This document shows, piece after piece, positions 8,225-16,360 of a DNA stretch of 64,000 bases. Numbering within the stretch: position 1 is the stretch's first letter; every line of letters begins with the position of its first letter. Position numbers and translations under genes: made by a program. Source of the DNA: Pyrinomonadaceae bacterium (GTDB lineage: Bacteria; Acidobacteriota; Blastocatellia; Pyrinomonadales; Pyrinomonadaceae); the NCBI GenBank assembly GCA_026129865.1, contig JAHCHG010000003.1, positions 124,001 to 188,000 on the forward strand. The letters run 5' to 3'. Below the pieces are notes generated by a model, which was given only the letters and a program-made list of their open reading frames with translations, was not told the origin of the DNA and did no database searches.

Positions 8225-8584
8225 TTACCAGCGCGAACCGCCGCCGTAACCGCCGCCGCCGCCACCGCCGCCGCGTCGGTTTCCACCGCCGCCGCCGCCG
8301 TAACCACCGCGACCGCCTCCGCCGCCTGAACGATTTTCACGCGGTTTTGCTTCATTAACGGTCAATTCGCGACCGTCAACTTCTTTACCGTTGAGCTGTT
8401 CAATCGCGTTCTGACCTTCTTCTTTGCTCGACATTTCGACAAAGCCGAAGCCGCGCGAACGACCGGTGTCACGATCTTCGATAATGTTGGTCGATTCGAC
8501 CGTACCGATCTCGCCGAAAATTTGCTCTAATTCCTGTGTTGATGTGTTGAAGGAAAGATTTCCTACATAAAGTTTCATTGACAT
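8225..8584 (-). CDS. Glycine-rich RNA-binding protein (single RRM)
   Basis: This is a 119-residue protein with one RNA-recognition motif at residues 3-80. RNP2 is KLYVGNL and RNP1 is RGFGFVEM. A flexible tail of about 35 residues made almost only of Gly, Arg, Tyr and Asn (GGGG/RGG/YGGG) follows. Bacterial and cyanobacterial proteins of this plan bind single-stranded RNA and are often cold-induced. The first ATG is chosen because AAGGAAC stands 9 bases upstream. A small hairpin (TCCCG/CGGGA, 8602-8619) abuts that ribosome-binding site and could influence translation. Confidence 0.92.
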   Translation of the reverse strand: MSMKLYVGNLSFNTSTQELEQIFGEIGTVESTNIIEDRDTGRSRGFGFVEMSSKEEGQNAIEQLNGKEVDGRELTVNEAKPRENRSGGGGGRGGYGGGGGGNRRGGGGGGGGYGGGSRW

Positions 8585-9119
8585 TTAAATATGTTCCTTT
8601 GTCCCGATTGAAAACGGGATTATCTAAAGAAGTTTCGAATCTGATCTGCTTTCAGGATTATTTAAATGCCTGCGTTGGAATCGGGTTTCGGATGCTCAAA
8701 ATTCTTGGAGCTACTTCTGTAACTATTAACGAACCTGCTCTCGAACTACCCAAAAACCGTTTTGACGAGCGCACCGCAAGCGGCGCAAGAGACGGGCTTA
8801 ACGGTTCTTATGATGCATTGTTCCGGGGATAGTTGCAAACAGACATTGTTGTTTATGATTCTATTATGTTGAAAAATCGTTATGGGAAACGCATAAACGA
8901 CGTGCTTTTGAGCAGAATTCCCGACTTAAAATAATTGAAATCGCATCGGTTGCCGGTGGGCAATCCGATAGTTTGAAACAAACGAACCGACGTGCATGCG
9001 AGCGGTCGTAAAAACAATAACTGATTCAAAGATCATAATTAAACGATCTTTAAAGATCATCATTCGATCGGTTTATCGAATCGCATTTATCGGCAGGAAT
9101 TTCCGAGGTTCAGTTAGAA
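8585..9119. other. Long non-coding gap with clustered inverted repeats
   Basis: About 535 bases separate the RRM gene from the histidine kinase stop codon. Near the kinase end there are three inverted repeats: 8945-8969 (ATCGGTTGCC/GGCAATCCGAT, one bulge), a perfect palindrome GATCTTTAAAGATC at 9045-9058, and ATTCGAT/ATCGAAT at 9062-9081. The RRM 5' leader occupies the other end. One 84-codon open frame (8578-8832, plus) has no family resemblance and overlaps that leader; I do not call it. A small RNA or regulatory site is possible. Confidence 0.5.
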
Positions 9120-10193
9120 TCAAAACGGCAATTGAACGGTAAATTTAGCACCTTTGCCGTCGCCTTCGCTTTCGGCACGGATCGTTCCGCCGTGGAGTTC
9201 GACGATCTGTTTTGAGATCGCCAACCCGAGTCCCAATCCTCCATGTCTCTGCGACCCGGAATCATCATTTTGCGCAAATCTGCCGAAAACCTGCGGTAAG
9301 AACTCTTCGCTTATGCCGATCCCGTTGTCGCGCACGGAAATCTCAAGAACGCTATTTTTCGCATGCGACGAGATCTCGATCTTTCCTCCGATCGGGGTAA
9401 ATTTTACAGAGTTATTAACAAGGTTCCACAATACCTGTTGAAGCCTTTGCGGGTCCGCTCCGATCGGCGGAATGTCTTTCATTTCTTTTCCGATCTTTAT
9501 TTTCTTCTTGTTTGCGGCGGGCGCAACAGCATCGATCGTTTTCTCGATAACTTTGGAAACGTCGGTTTGAGCGACCATTTCGAGCCGCATCTTTCCGCTG
9601 ATCATTCGTGCTACGTCGAGAATATCGTTTATCAAGTTAGTTTGAATTTTCGCATTGTTTCGGATGATTTTGAGTCCTTTCTCGAGGAGTTCGGGATCGC
9701 CAGATGAAGTTTCCAGAACCCGGATCCAGCCTAAAATGGCATTTAATGGAGTGCGGAGTTCATGAGAAACGATGGACAAGAACTCATCTTTTGCCTGGTT
9801 CGCGGCTTCAGCTTCTTTCTTTGCGGCAAGTAGTTCGTCTTCGAATTTGCTGCGCTGCCGAATCGGAATGAAAACGAATGTGTTCAGCGCTTCGCGATCA
9901 GCAACGGTCCGACGGTCGGCGTTCAGCAAAACCGGAACCGATGAATTCCCTGTCGATTTTAGATCAAGATATATCTCCTCGGCTTTGCCGTGAAGTTTTA
10001 AGAGCGGAAAGACATGAGTGTGATAAAAGATCTTCGCGCCCGGTGAGAACAAGTTTTCTATATGTTTACCGACTATCTCCGTTTTGCTTTTATAACCGAG
10101 CGTATCCAGCATTGTCCGATTAACATGCTTGATCTCGCCGTTATCGTTTGCTGTTAAGAAGTAACAGGGGGCGTTTTCTAATTGGTCATCCAT
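9120..10193 (-). CDS. Histidine kinase with RsbP-like N-terminal PAS domain
   Basis: Residues 1-115 form a PAS domain that, from memory, reads closely like the PAS domain of Bacillus subtilis RsbP. It begins MDDQLENAPCYFLT, continues with FPLLKL and EEIYLDLK, and ends IPIRQRSKFEDELLAAKKEA. In RsbP this segment is followed by a PP2C phosphatase. Here it is followed by a kinase core instead: H box FLSIVSHELRTPLNAILGW with H144, N box LVNNSVKFTP, G1 DNGIGI, and G2 GGLGLGLAI. No TM segment is visible, so the protein is cytoplasmic. It follows the rsbQ homologue by 22 bases, so the two are almost certainly co-transcribed and functionally paired. The cognate receiver is not identified. Confidence 0.92.
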   Translation of the reverse strand: MDDQLENAPCYFLTANDNGEIKHVNRTMLDTLGYKSKTEIVGKHIENLFSPGAKIFYHTHVFPLLKLHGKAEEIYLDLKSTGNSSVPVLLNADRRTVADREALNTFVFIPIRQRSKFEDELLAAKKEAEAANQAKDEFLSIVSHELRTPLNAILGWIRVLETSSGDPELLEKGLKIIRNNAKIQTNLINDILDVARMISGKMRLEMVAQTDVSKVIEKTIDAVAPAANKKKIKIGKEMKDIPPIGADPQRLQQVLWNLVNNSVKFTPIGGKIEISSHAKNSVLEISVRDNGIGISEEFLPQVFGRFAQNDDSGSQRHGGLGLGLAISKQIVELHGGTIRAESEGDGKGAKFTVQLPF

Positions 10194-10215
10194 TCGTAAT
10201 AAATTGTTTTCCGCG

Positions 10216-11028
10216 TCATGTGTTCGTCGATCGAAGATAATTATTCATAATTTCCAGCGTTTCCTGCGGATGGCTCATATGTGGACAGTGACCGCTCGCG
10301 TCCATTAAAACCAGTTCGCTGTTTGGAATTTTGCCATTCATGAATTTGCCAACCGAAACAGGTGCAACCGCGTCATCCGTTACCTGAACGATCAACACCG
10401 GAGTCTCGATTTTTTCAAGATCAGCGCGATTGTCCGAATAGAAAGTTGCTTCAGCAAAACTTCTGGCGATCTTTGGGTCCGTCGAGCAAAAACTTTCCTG
10501 AAGTTCTTCGCCTAGCTCCGGACGATCGGGATTTTTCATTATGACCGGAGCCAGAAAACTCGCCCAACCGATATAATTCTTGTCCATCATTTCAAATAAT
10601 CCATCGAGGTCTTCGCGTTCGAACCCGCCAACATAGTCCGGCGGATGATTAATATAACACGGCGACGGTACAAGTTGGATCAAGTGCGAAAAAAGTTCCG
10701 GGCGGCGAATCGAAGCCAGCGCACCTATCATACCGCTGACAGAATGCCCGACGAATATAACATCATTCAGGTCGAGTGCATCGCAGATCTCGATAACGTC
10801 TTCGGCGTAACCATCAAGTTTGGCATAACGATGTGCGTCGTACGTTTCGAAGTCCGATTTTCCGGAGCCGACATAATCAAATAAAATTGTGCGGTAACGG
10901 TTCTCGAAATGCGGAAAAATAAATCGCCACATATTCTGATCGCATCCAAAACCGTGCGCGAATAAGATCGTCTTTTCACCGTTTTGAGAATCTTTTACAT
11001 TATTTCTTCTAAGAATGTTGTCCGCCAT
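10216..11028 (-). CDS. rsbQ: RsbQ-like alpha/beta hydrolase
   Basis: The 270-residue product matches RsbQ along its whole length (from memory of B. subtilis RsbQ). Shared stretches are FGCDQNMW, FDYVGSGKSD, SIRRPELFSHL, KNYIGWA and GHCPHMSHP. The catalytic triad falls at S96 (GHSVSG), D219 and H247, the same positions as in the Bacillus protein. RsbQ-type hydrolases are also relatives of the plant receptors KAI2 and D14; they supply an unknown small ligand or product to a partner PAS domain. In Bacillus that partner is RsbP, which switches on the SigB stress pathway. Here the partner is the downstream PAS-histidine kinase. An AGGAG site precedes the ATG. Confidence 0.93.
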   Translation of the reverse strand: MADNILRRNNVKDSQNGEKTILFAHGFGCDQNMWRFIFPHFENRYRTILFDYVGSGKSDFETYDAHRYAKLDGYAEDVIEICDALDLNDVIFVGHSVSGMIGALASIRRPELFSHLIQLVPSPCYINHPPDYVGGFEREDLDGLFEMMDKNYIGWASFLAPVIMKNPDRPELGEELQESFCSTDPKIARSFAEATFYSDNRADLEKIETPVLIVQVTDDAVAPVSVGKFMNGKIPNSELVLMDASGHCPHMSHPQETLEIMNNYLRSTNT

Positions 11029-11201
11029 CTTTTGATTGTCTCCTAGCTCAATTTTACGAATCCGAATCGTGTCGCCATATTAAAACATTTTGCCTTAAGT
11101 TTCTCACATCAACCGTACACAGGTATTTATCGAAAGACACATTCAACCTAACTGCACCTTTTGAGTTGCGGAGTTATTCACCTGTGCCGTACGGGAAATG
11201 T

Positions 11202-12026
11202 CTAATTCTGACCTAGTTTTCGGCGGACAACGATCAGCAAATGGTCTGTGTTGTCGCGAAACTGCTTTGACTCGCTTGTTTCAGCGGCAACTTTGATGAT
11301 GTTTTCGTAAGCCTGTCGATTATCATTTTCAAGTTTTTCCATTTGTGAAGCCATCCCGCTTGCAAACCCTTCTGCGCCGGCGTAGCTTATCGTTTCAAGT
11401 CCTGCCTGCTTGATCTCGGCGAGCGCAAGTTCCGGCGTTGACCAATAGCTTTCAGTGAAATTTTTCAGATCGTTACCGGTAAAGGTATTTCCTTCTAACA
11501 TCGAACGCAGAAATTCAACGTCCTCGTATCGCGATGGGAAATCATTGATGCCCGTGCGCATCAGTCCCCACGAATTCAGATAGCTGACGATGCCGACTCC
11601 GCCCGGTTTCAGGATTCGCCGGAATTCCTGCAATGCTTTTAAGCGGTTTGCCGCTTCGACCACATGGTACATCGGACCTAAAAGCAGTCCGGCGTCAAAG
11701 CTTTCCGATGCGATTTCCGAAAGATGGCACGCATTGGCGGTGAGAAAAGCATCCGCACGCAAATTCTGACGCGCAAACTCCTTTCTCGCTAGCAGAATTT
11801 CTTCTTCCGACAGATCGGAAAGCAAAACGCGATAGCCGCGACTCGTTAGCTCAACGGCATAACGACCCGGACCGCCGCCGATGTCGCAGATAATTCCAGT
11901 CGGCGGAAAATACTTTTCTATCAAACGCAACGTCGACGCAAATTCGACGCGGCACAACGGCAGATCAAGCCGCGACAATTCAATTAAGGCGTTTTGATCG
12001 TAAAATTTTCTTACGTGTTCGCTCAT
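11202..12026 (-). CDS. Class I SAM-dependent methyltransferase
   Basis: From ATG 12026 (MSEHVRKFYDQNALIEL) the protein has 274 residues; an in-frame ATG at 12089 adds 21 residues that look unstructured. Motif I is CDIGGGPGRYAVELTSRGY, followed by the acidic LLSDLSEEE of motif II, and FDAGLLLGPMYHV and RILKPGGVGIVSYL for motifs IV and V. This order is standard for small-molecule methyltransferases of the UbiE/Methyltransf_11/25 kind. The substrate cannot be deduced. It is transcribed alone, divergent from the DNA methylase gene. Confidence 0.85.
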   Translation of the reverse strand: MSEHVRKFYDQNALIELSRLDLPLCRVEFASTLRLIEKYFPPTGIICDIGGGPGRYAVELTSRGYRVLLSDLSEEEILLARKEFARQNLRADAFLTANACHLSEIASESFDAGLLLGPMYHVVEAANRLKALQEFRRILKPGGVGIVSYLNSWGLMRTGINDFPSRYEDVEFLRSMLEGNTFTGNDLKNFTESYWSTPELALAEIKQAGLETISYAGAEGFASGMASQMEKLENDNRQAYENIIKVAAETSESKQFRDNTDHLLIVVRRKLGQN

Positions 12027-12223
12027 CGTACAGATGCTTCGGTAATGATTTTTACTGTTGTTACTCCAAAATGTAAGAAGTCGCTTCATAAAACTTTAGA
12101 CGCGGCATTTACATTCTCGTCGATTATAAATGAAAATTAGGAGCCGCGTCCTCAAATTGTTTAGAATTAGATCGATCATCTAATCTACTTTAAATTTGCT
12201 TTAAAATTTCTTATCAACCAAAC

Positions 12224-13360
12224 ATGAAGACCGAAGGCGTTAAATATGCGGGATCGAAGAACAAACTGATCCCGTTCATTTTAGACGCGGTTGGACCGCT
12301 GAAAATAAGAACTGTGCTCGACGCTTTCTCGGGGACGACGCGTGTAGCGCAGGCATTTAAGAATTCAGGCATAACGGTTATTGCTAACGATGTTTCCGAA
12401 TGGTCACGTGTTTTCGGCGAATGTTACCTGGTAAACCGCAAGCCCAAGAAAGATTATGCGGAAAAGATCGAATATTTGAATAGTTTGCCCGGAAAACGCG
12501 GCTGGTTTACGAAACACTACGGCGGCAAGACCAACGGAGCAAGTTCGGTTCAAACGGACGGAAAAAAGCGGATCTGGCAGGTACATAATACGCGTAAACT
12601 CGATGCGATTCGTAAAGAGATCGACAAAATTGCCGAAGACAACATAGAAAAGTCGGTACTTTTAACTAGTTTGATCCTCGCTTTGGACAGGGTGGACAGC
12701 TCGCTCGGGCATCAGGTCTCTTATTTGCGCGAATGGTCGGCGCGTTCGTACAAAACGATGATCTTAAAATGTCCTGAGTTCAAAGTAGATCATCTTCCGC
12801 ATCGTGTAATAAGCGGTTCCGCTCTTAACGCCGTCAAAAAATGCGAGGTCGATCTAGCGTATTTCGACCCGCCGTACGGTTCGGCGAATGAGAAAATGCC
12901 GCCGTCGCGCGTTCGTTACGCTTCGTATTATCACCTTTGGAAAACGATAATTTTGAACGACGAGCCCGAGCTGGTCGGCGCTGCAAACCGGCGGTCGGAT
13001 GCCGGCGATCGCGAAAGCGGAAGCATTTTTGAAGATTTTCGCCGCGGCGAGTCGGGAAAATACGTTGTTGTCGAAGCGATCGAAAAGCTGCTGACAAATA
13101 CGCGGGCTAAATTTATCTTGCTTTCCTACAGCAGCGGCGGACGCGCGACGCTTGGTGAGTTAAACGAGATAATTCGTAGCTTAAACTGCGAATCGACCGT
13201 GTCGAAGATCGATTACCGGCAAAATGTAATGGCACAGATGTCGTGGACGAACGATTGGACATCGACGCGCGGCGATTACAAGGAATATCTGTTTCTTATT
13301 GACCGGTTCGGACAGGGAATTCCGCAGCCGAGACCGCATTTCGGCATGCGCACAGCATGA
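12224..13360 (+). CDS. DNA adenine-specific methyltransferase (D12 class), orphan
   Basis: This is a 378-residue member of the Dam/MboII-type D12 class. Motif X is KYAGSKNKLIPFI near the N-terminus, motif I is LDAFSGTTRVAQAF (FSGT at 35-38), and motif IV is YFDPPYGS (DPPY at 215-218). The insert between them would be the target-recognition region. It should methylate N6 of adenine in a short, unknown sequence. No restriction endonuclease or specificity gene lies beside it, so it is either a solitary epigenetic methylase or the remnant of a restriction system. Confidence 0.88.
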   Translation: MKTEGVKYAGSKNKLIPFILDAVGPLKIRTVLDAFSGTTRVAQAFKNSGITVIANDVSEWSRVFGECYLVNRKPKKDYAEKIEYLNSLPGKRGWFTKHYGGKTNGASSVQTDGKKRIWQVHNTRKLDAIRKEIDKIAEDNIEKSVLLTSLILALDRVDSSLGHQVSYLREWSARSYKTMILKCPEFKVDHLPHRVISGSALNAVKKCEVDLAYFDPPYGSANEKMPPSRVRYASYYHLWKTIILNDEPELVGAANRRSDAGDRESGSIFEDFRRGESGKYVVVEAIEKLLTNTRAKFILLSYSSGGRATLGELNEIIRSLNCESTVSKIDYRQNVMAQMSWTNDWTSTRGDYKEYLFLIDRFGQGIPQPRPHFGMRTA

Positions 13361-13464
13361 ATAATTTATAGACTTGCCGCAAAATTTCTGGATGCGTGCG
13401 TCGAACGACCGAAAATTCAATGCAAATTAATCAACTAAATTTCCAAGCAAATGGAGGCAAGTAA

Positions 13465-14037
13465 ATGAATAGATTAGTGATCGTTTTGATCGCGGCGACG
13501 CTTTTTACGGGAACCGTTTTGGGGCAAAAATCTGACGATGAAACCGCTGTGACCGTAACAAACCTGACGATGCCGGAAAACTCAAATGTCGGTGAGGTCA
13601 GCGGGGACATTAAGAATGGGCAAAAGATCAGCCTGCGATGGGCGGAAAGCAGCTCAGTTGCGTGTTTTCCCGGGACGCGTTTCGAAATGTTCAACGGAAA
13701 CAACGTCTTTTATCGCGTCGCGATGCCGGCGGCTTCGACAATGAAAGTTACCGTAACTCCCGACAACGGCGCAGCGATTAATCTTTACGCGCTGCGGCAG
13801 GGCGCAAATTCTACGGACGCCCCGCCAAATATCGCGCGCGCGATCTCGTGCGAGGCAAGCTATCCGATCTATGCGAATATGGGCGGCGGAAGAACCGTGA
13901 AAAATAAAGATGACGGCGTCCGTACGGTCGAATATATTTCTGTAAACAGTCCTTACAGCATTCTTATCGGAATCGGCGGTGCGAAGGGTTTAACTGAAGG
14001 CGGATTCAAATTGAAAATTGAGATCTCACCGCGGTAG
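13465..14037 (+). CDS. Secreted protein of unknown function
   Basis: This 190-residue protein has a signal peptide (residues 1-20, ending VLGQ) and a clear GGAGG ribosome-binding site. The mature part is rich in beta-type segments, such as MKVTVTPDNGAAINLYALRQG and YSILIGIGGAKGLTEGGFKL. This resembles the C-terminal pre-peptidase (PPC-like) beta-sandwich modules of secreted enzymes, but no enzyme domain is attached. Two cysteines could form a disulfide. I do not recognise a named family. It converges with the patatin gene. Confidence 0.7.
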   Translation: MNRLVIVLIAATLFTGTVLGQKSDDETAVTVTNLTMPENSNVGEVSGDIKNGQKISLRWAESSSVACFPGTRFEMFNGNNVFYRVAMPAASTMKVTVTPDNGAAINLYALRQGANSTDAPPNIARAISCEASYPIYANMGGGRTVKNKDDGVRTVEYISVNSPYSILIGIGGAKGLTEGGFKLKIEISPR

Positions 14038-14047
14038 ACCTGCAAGT

Positions 14048-14848
14048 TCAACCGGCGCTGTTCGAATTTTTCTCTTCGATCAGCGCCGTAATTTCGTCCA
14101 GTTTTTCCAACGCGGCTTCTTCGCCTGCTTTGACAAATTCATCAAGTTTACCGATCTCATCCGGACGCAAGTGAGCGATCTTCGGAATTATTACGAGGTC
14201 GGCGTGATAATGCTGATTGATCGAAGCGGCGCGAAGCAGCATCATTGCCGATTGAAATGTAATGCCAAGCAGCGTCGAAGGTCGTCCCCAATATGTCGCG
14301 CCCGGCGCCAGGACATCGACCGCAATGATCGTTTCAGCACCCATTTTCCTGACCGCGGATGTCGGAATCGGTGCAACAACTCCGCCGTCGATCAGCCGGC
14401 GTGCATGTTCGTCCTCAAGCGGCATAAAAACACCGGGAATTGCGCAGCTCGCGCGAATGGCGAACGGCAGATCGCCGGTCGAACGAACGACCTCTTCGCC
14501 TGTTTCAAGATCGCACGCAACCGCCGCGAACGGGATCTTTAAATCCTCGAACTTTGTAAACGGAAAGCGCTTCTTGATGAAATTTCCCATTGGCGCGTTT
14601 GATAGGAAACCTTTGGGCGAATACGAAAAACCAGCCATTCCGAGCCAGGTGATCTCGCGCGCCATTTCAATGACTTCAGCGGCTTTCATTCCGCATGCGT
14701 AGGCTCCGCCGGCGAAGGAACCTGCGGAAGTTCCGGCGATCAGATCGATCGGAATATTATTTTCCTCAAACACCTTGAGCACTCCCAGATGGGCAAAACC
14801 CCGCGCCGCGCCGCCAGAAAGTGCCAATCCGATCTTTTTGCGTTCCAT
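14048..14848 (-). CDS. Patatin-like phospholipase (RssA/YchK type)
   Basis: ATG 14848 is preferred over an upstream TTG. The 266-residue product starts MERKKIGLALSGGAARGFAH, giving the glycine-rich oxyanion loop. The nucleophile is S41 in GTSAG and the catalytic aspartate is D154 in LIDGGVVAP. This is the Ser-Asp dyad of patatin-family lipid acyl hydrolases. There is no signal peptide, so it is probably a cytosolic or membrane-associated enzyme acting on phospholipid. The length fits the short bacterial RssA-like subgroup. Confidence 0.92.
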   Translation of the reverse strand: MERKKIGLALSGGAARGFAHLGVLKVFEENNIPIDLIAGTSAGSFAGGAYACGMKAAEVIEMAREITWLGMAGFSYSPKGFLSNAPMGNFIKKRFPFTKFEDLKIPFAAVACDLETGEEVVRSTGDLPFAIRASCAIPGVFMPLEDEHARRLIDGGVVAPIPTSAVRKMGAETIIAVDVLAPGATYWGRPSTLLGITFQSAMMLLRAASINQHYHADLVIIPKIAHLRPDEIGKLDEFVKAGEEAALEKLDEITALIEEKNSNSAG

Positions 14849-14980
14849 AGATTTTAGTTTCGCGTTCAAAGTTCAAAAGTTTAATGGCTTAGATCGATTC
14901 GCCTCAAATTTCGCTGCTCTCCGTAATCCAATTTGATATTAACCATTCTTTATGGAAAACTTAAATCCGCTCGAATTCCG

Positions 14981-16357
14981 ATGACTCCGACAGAAATTTT
15001 ACAATTTCAGCGACCGCCGACGAACGCCGACATGGCTGCGGGCGAACATGTTTGTCAAGTTTGTTCCCGCGAAAGCCGCGAAGGCTTTGCGCCGATGGAT
15101 GAGCTGCCGAACGATCTTTCATCATTGATCCGTGCGAACGCACCGGACGCAAGCGATTTTTCGGAAGTTTGCCTGCGGTGTCTTCGGCTTTTTGAAGACG
15201 CCAAAGATCAGATCCTGCGCGACGCGGCGATGAAAAAAGACGGATCGTTCGTTCTTTCGACACCGCTTCGACTCGATGCTTTTGAAGAACTGACCGGAAA
15301 CGGCGTGACGATCGCGTTTCTCGATTCCGGTTTTTATCCGCACGTCGATCTGACCACGCCGAGGAACCGAATCATCGGTTACCGCAGCATGATCGAAGAA
15401 GACGGGAACAACCAATCGCTTTTTAAGCCGGACGTTGCAAGCTGGCATGGAATGATGACCTCCGTGGTCGCCGCCGGCAACGGTTCGCTTTCGAACGGTT
15501 TTTATCGCGGAATCGCTCCCGATGCTGACGTTGTTCTGGTAAAACTCGCCCGAACGGGACGAATAACGGAACAGAATATCGAAGACGGGCTGCGTTGGGT
15601 TTTGGATAATCGTGAACGCTTTAACATTCGAATTGTCAATATTTCAGCCGGCGGCGATTTTGAACAGAGTTATCTTCACGATTCACTTTCAAAAACTGCC
15701 GAAGAATGCGTCGCAAAGGGAATTGTAGTAGTTTGCGCCGTAGGAAATGCGGGTCATTTGCCTAATCATCCTGTTTTTCCGCCGGCGAGCGCACCGTCCG
15801 TGATCGCGGTCGGCGGTTTGGACGATCGTAATTCGTTAAACCGCGCGCACCGCGGAATGTACCGAAGTTCTTACGGACCAACACTTGACGGTCTTCAAAA
15901 ACCCGAAATCATTGCTCCCAGCCTATGGGTTCCGGCGCCGATCCTTCCAAATACTCCGACGGCGAAAGAAGCGGCGCTGCTAGAAGATCTTGATAAGGCG
16001 GACGACGCTGATCTCCATAAAATGATCGAACAAAATCCGGGAGTCGATCCGGAACTCGACGCTGCGCTCGATCGACCGGTGCATTCGATCCGTCAGATAA
16101 TTGCGCTGAAATTGACCCAGGAAAATGTCATTACAAGAGATTATAAATACGTCGACGGAACAAGTTTCGCTGCGCCGATCGTTTCATCGGTGATAGCGCA
16201 GCTGATCGAAGCGCGCCCGGCGATCACGCCGCAGGAAATAAAGAGAATTCTGATAACAACCGCTGAAAGACTGCCGCATTTCGAGGTCGACCGACAAGGC
16301 TGGGGCGTAATAAATCCGCGAAAAGCGGTTGAGATGGCGTTGACAATGAAAAGTTAA
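14981..16357 (+). CDS. Subtilisin-like serine peptidase (S8) with N-terminal CxxC pairs, apparently intracellular
   Basis: From ATG 14981 the protein has 458 residues. Catalytic residues are D115 (IAFLDSGFYPHVDL), H156 (SWHGMMTSV) and S395 (DGTSFAAPIVSSV), with oxyanion N256 in VGNAGHLP. The first 75 residues contain two cysteine pairs, CQVC and CLRC, 36 residues apart, which look like a zinc-binding module. No signal peptide precedes them. Most subtilases are secreted, and a reducing, zinc-ribbon-like front end suggests this one works in the cytoplasm. An insertion (PTAKEAALLEDLDKADDADL) lies before the catalytic serine segment. The role is unknown. Confidence 0.9.
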   Translation: MTPTEILQFQRPPTNADMAAGEHVCQVCSRESREGFAPMDELPNDLSSLIRANAPDASDFSEVCLRCLRLFEDAKDQILRDAAMKKDGSFVLSTPLRLDAFEELTGNGVTIAFLDSGFYPHVDLTTPRNRIIGYRSMIEEDGNNQSLFKPDVASWHGMMTSVVAAGNGSLSNGFYRGIAPDADVVLVKLARTGRITEQNIEDGLRWVLDNRERFNIRIVNISAGGDFEQSYLHDSLSKTAEECVAKGIVVVCAVGNAGHLPNHPVFPPASAPSVIAVGGLDDRNSLNRAHRGMYRSSYGPTLDGLQKPEIIAPSLWVPAPILPNTPTAKEAALLEDLDKADDADLHKMIEQNPGVDPELDAALDRPVHSIRQIIALKLTQENVITRDYKYVDGTSFAAPIVSSVIAQLIEARPAITPQEIKRILITTAERLPHFEVDRQGWGVINPRKAVEMALTMKS

Positions 16358-16360
16358 ATG

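Noticed and set aside
8225-8340. GCC/CGC-rich repeats as a separate repeat element
   Set aside because: They are simply the glycine codons of the RRM protein tail.
8578-8832. 84-codon open frame on the plus strand upstream of the RRM gene
   Set aside because: It overlaps the RRM start and leader, has no ribosome-binding site and no recognisable motif; chance frame.
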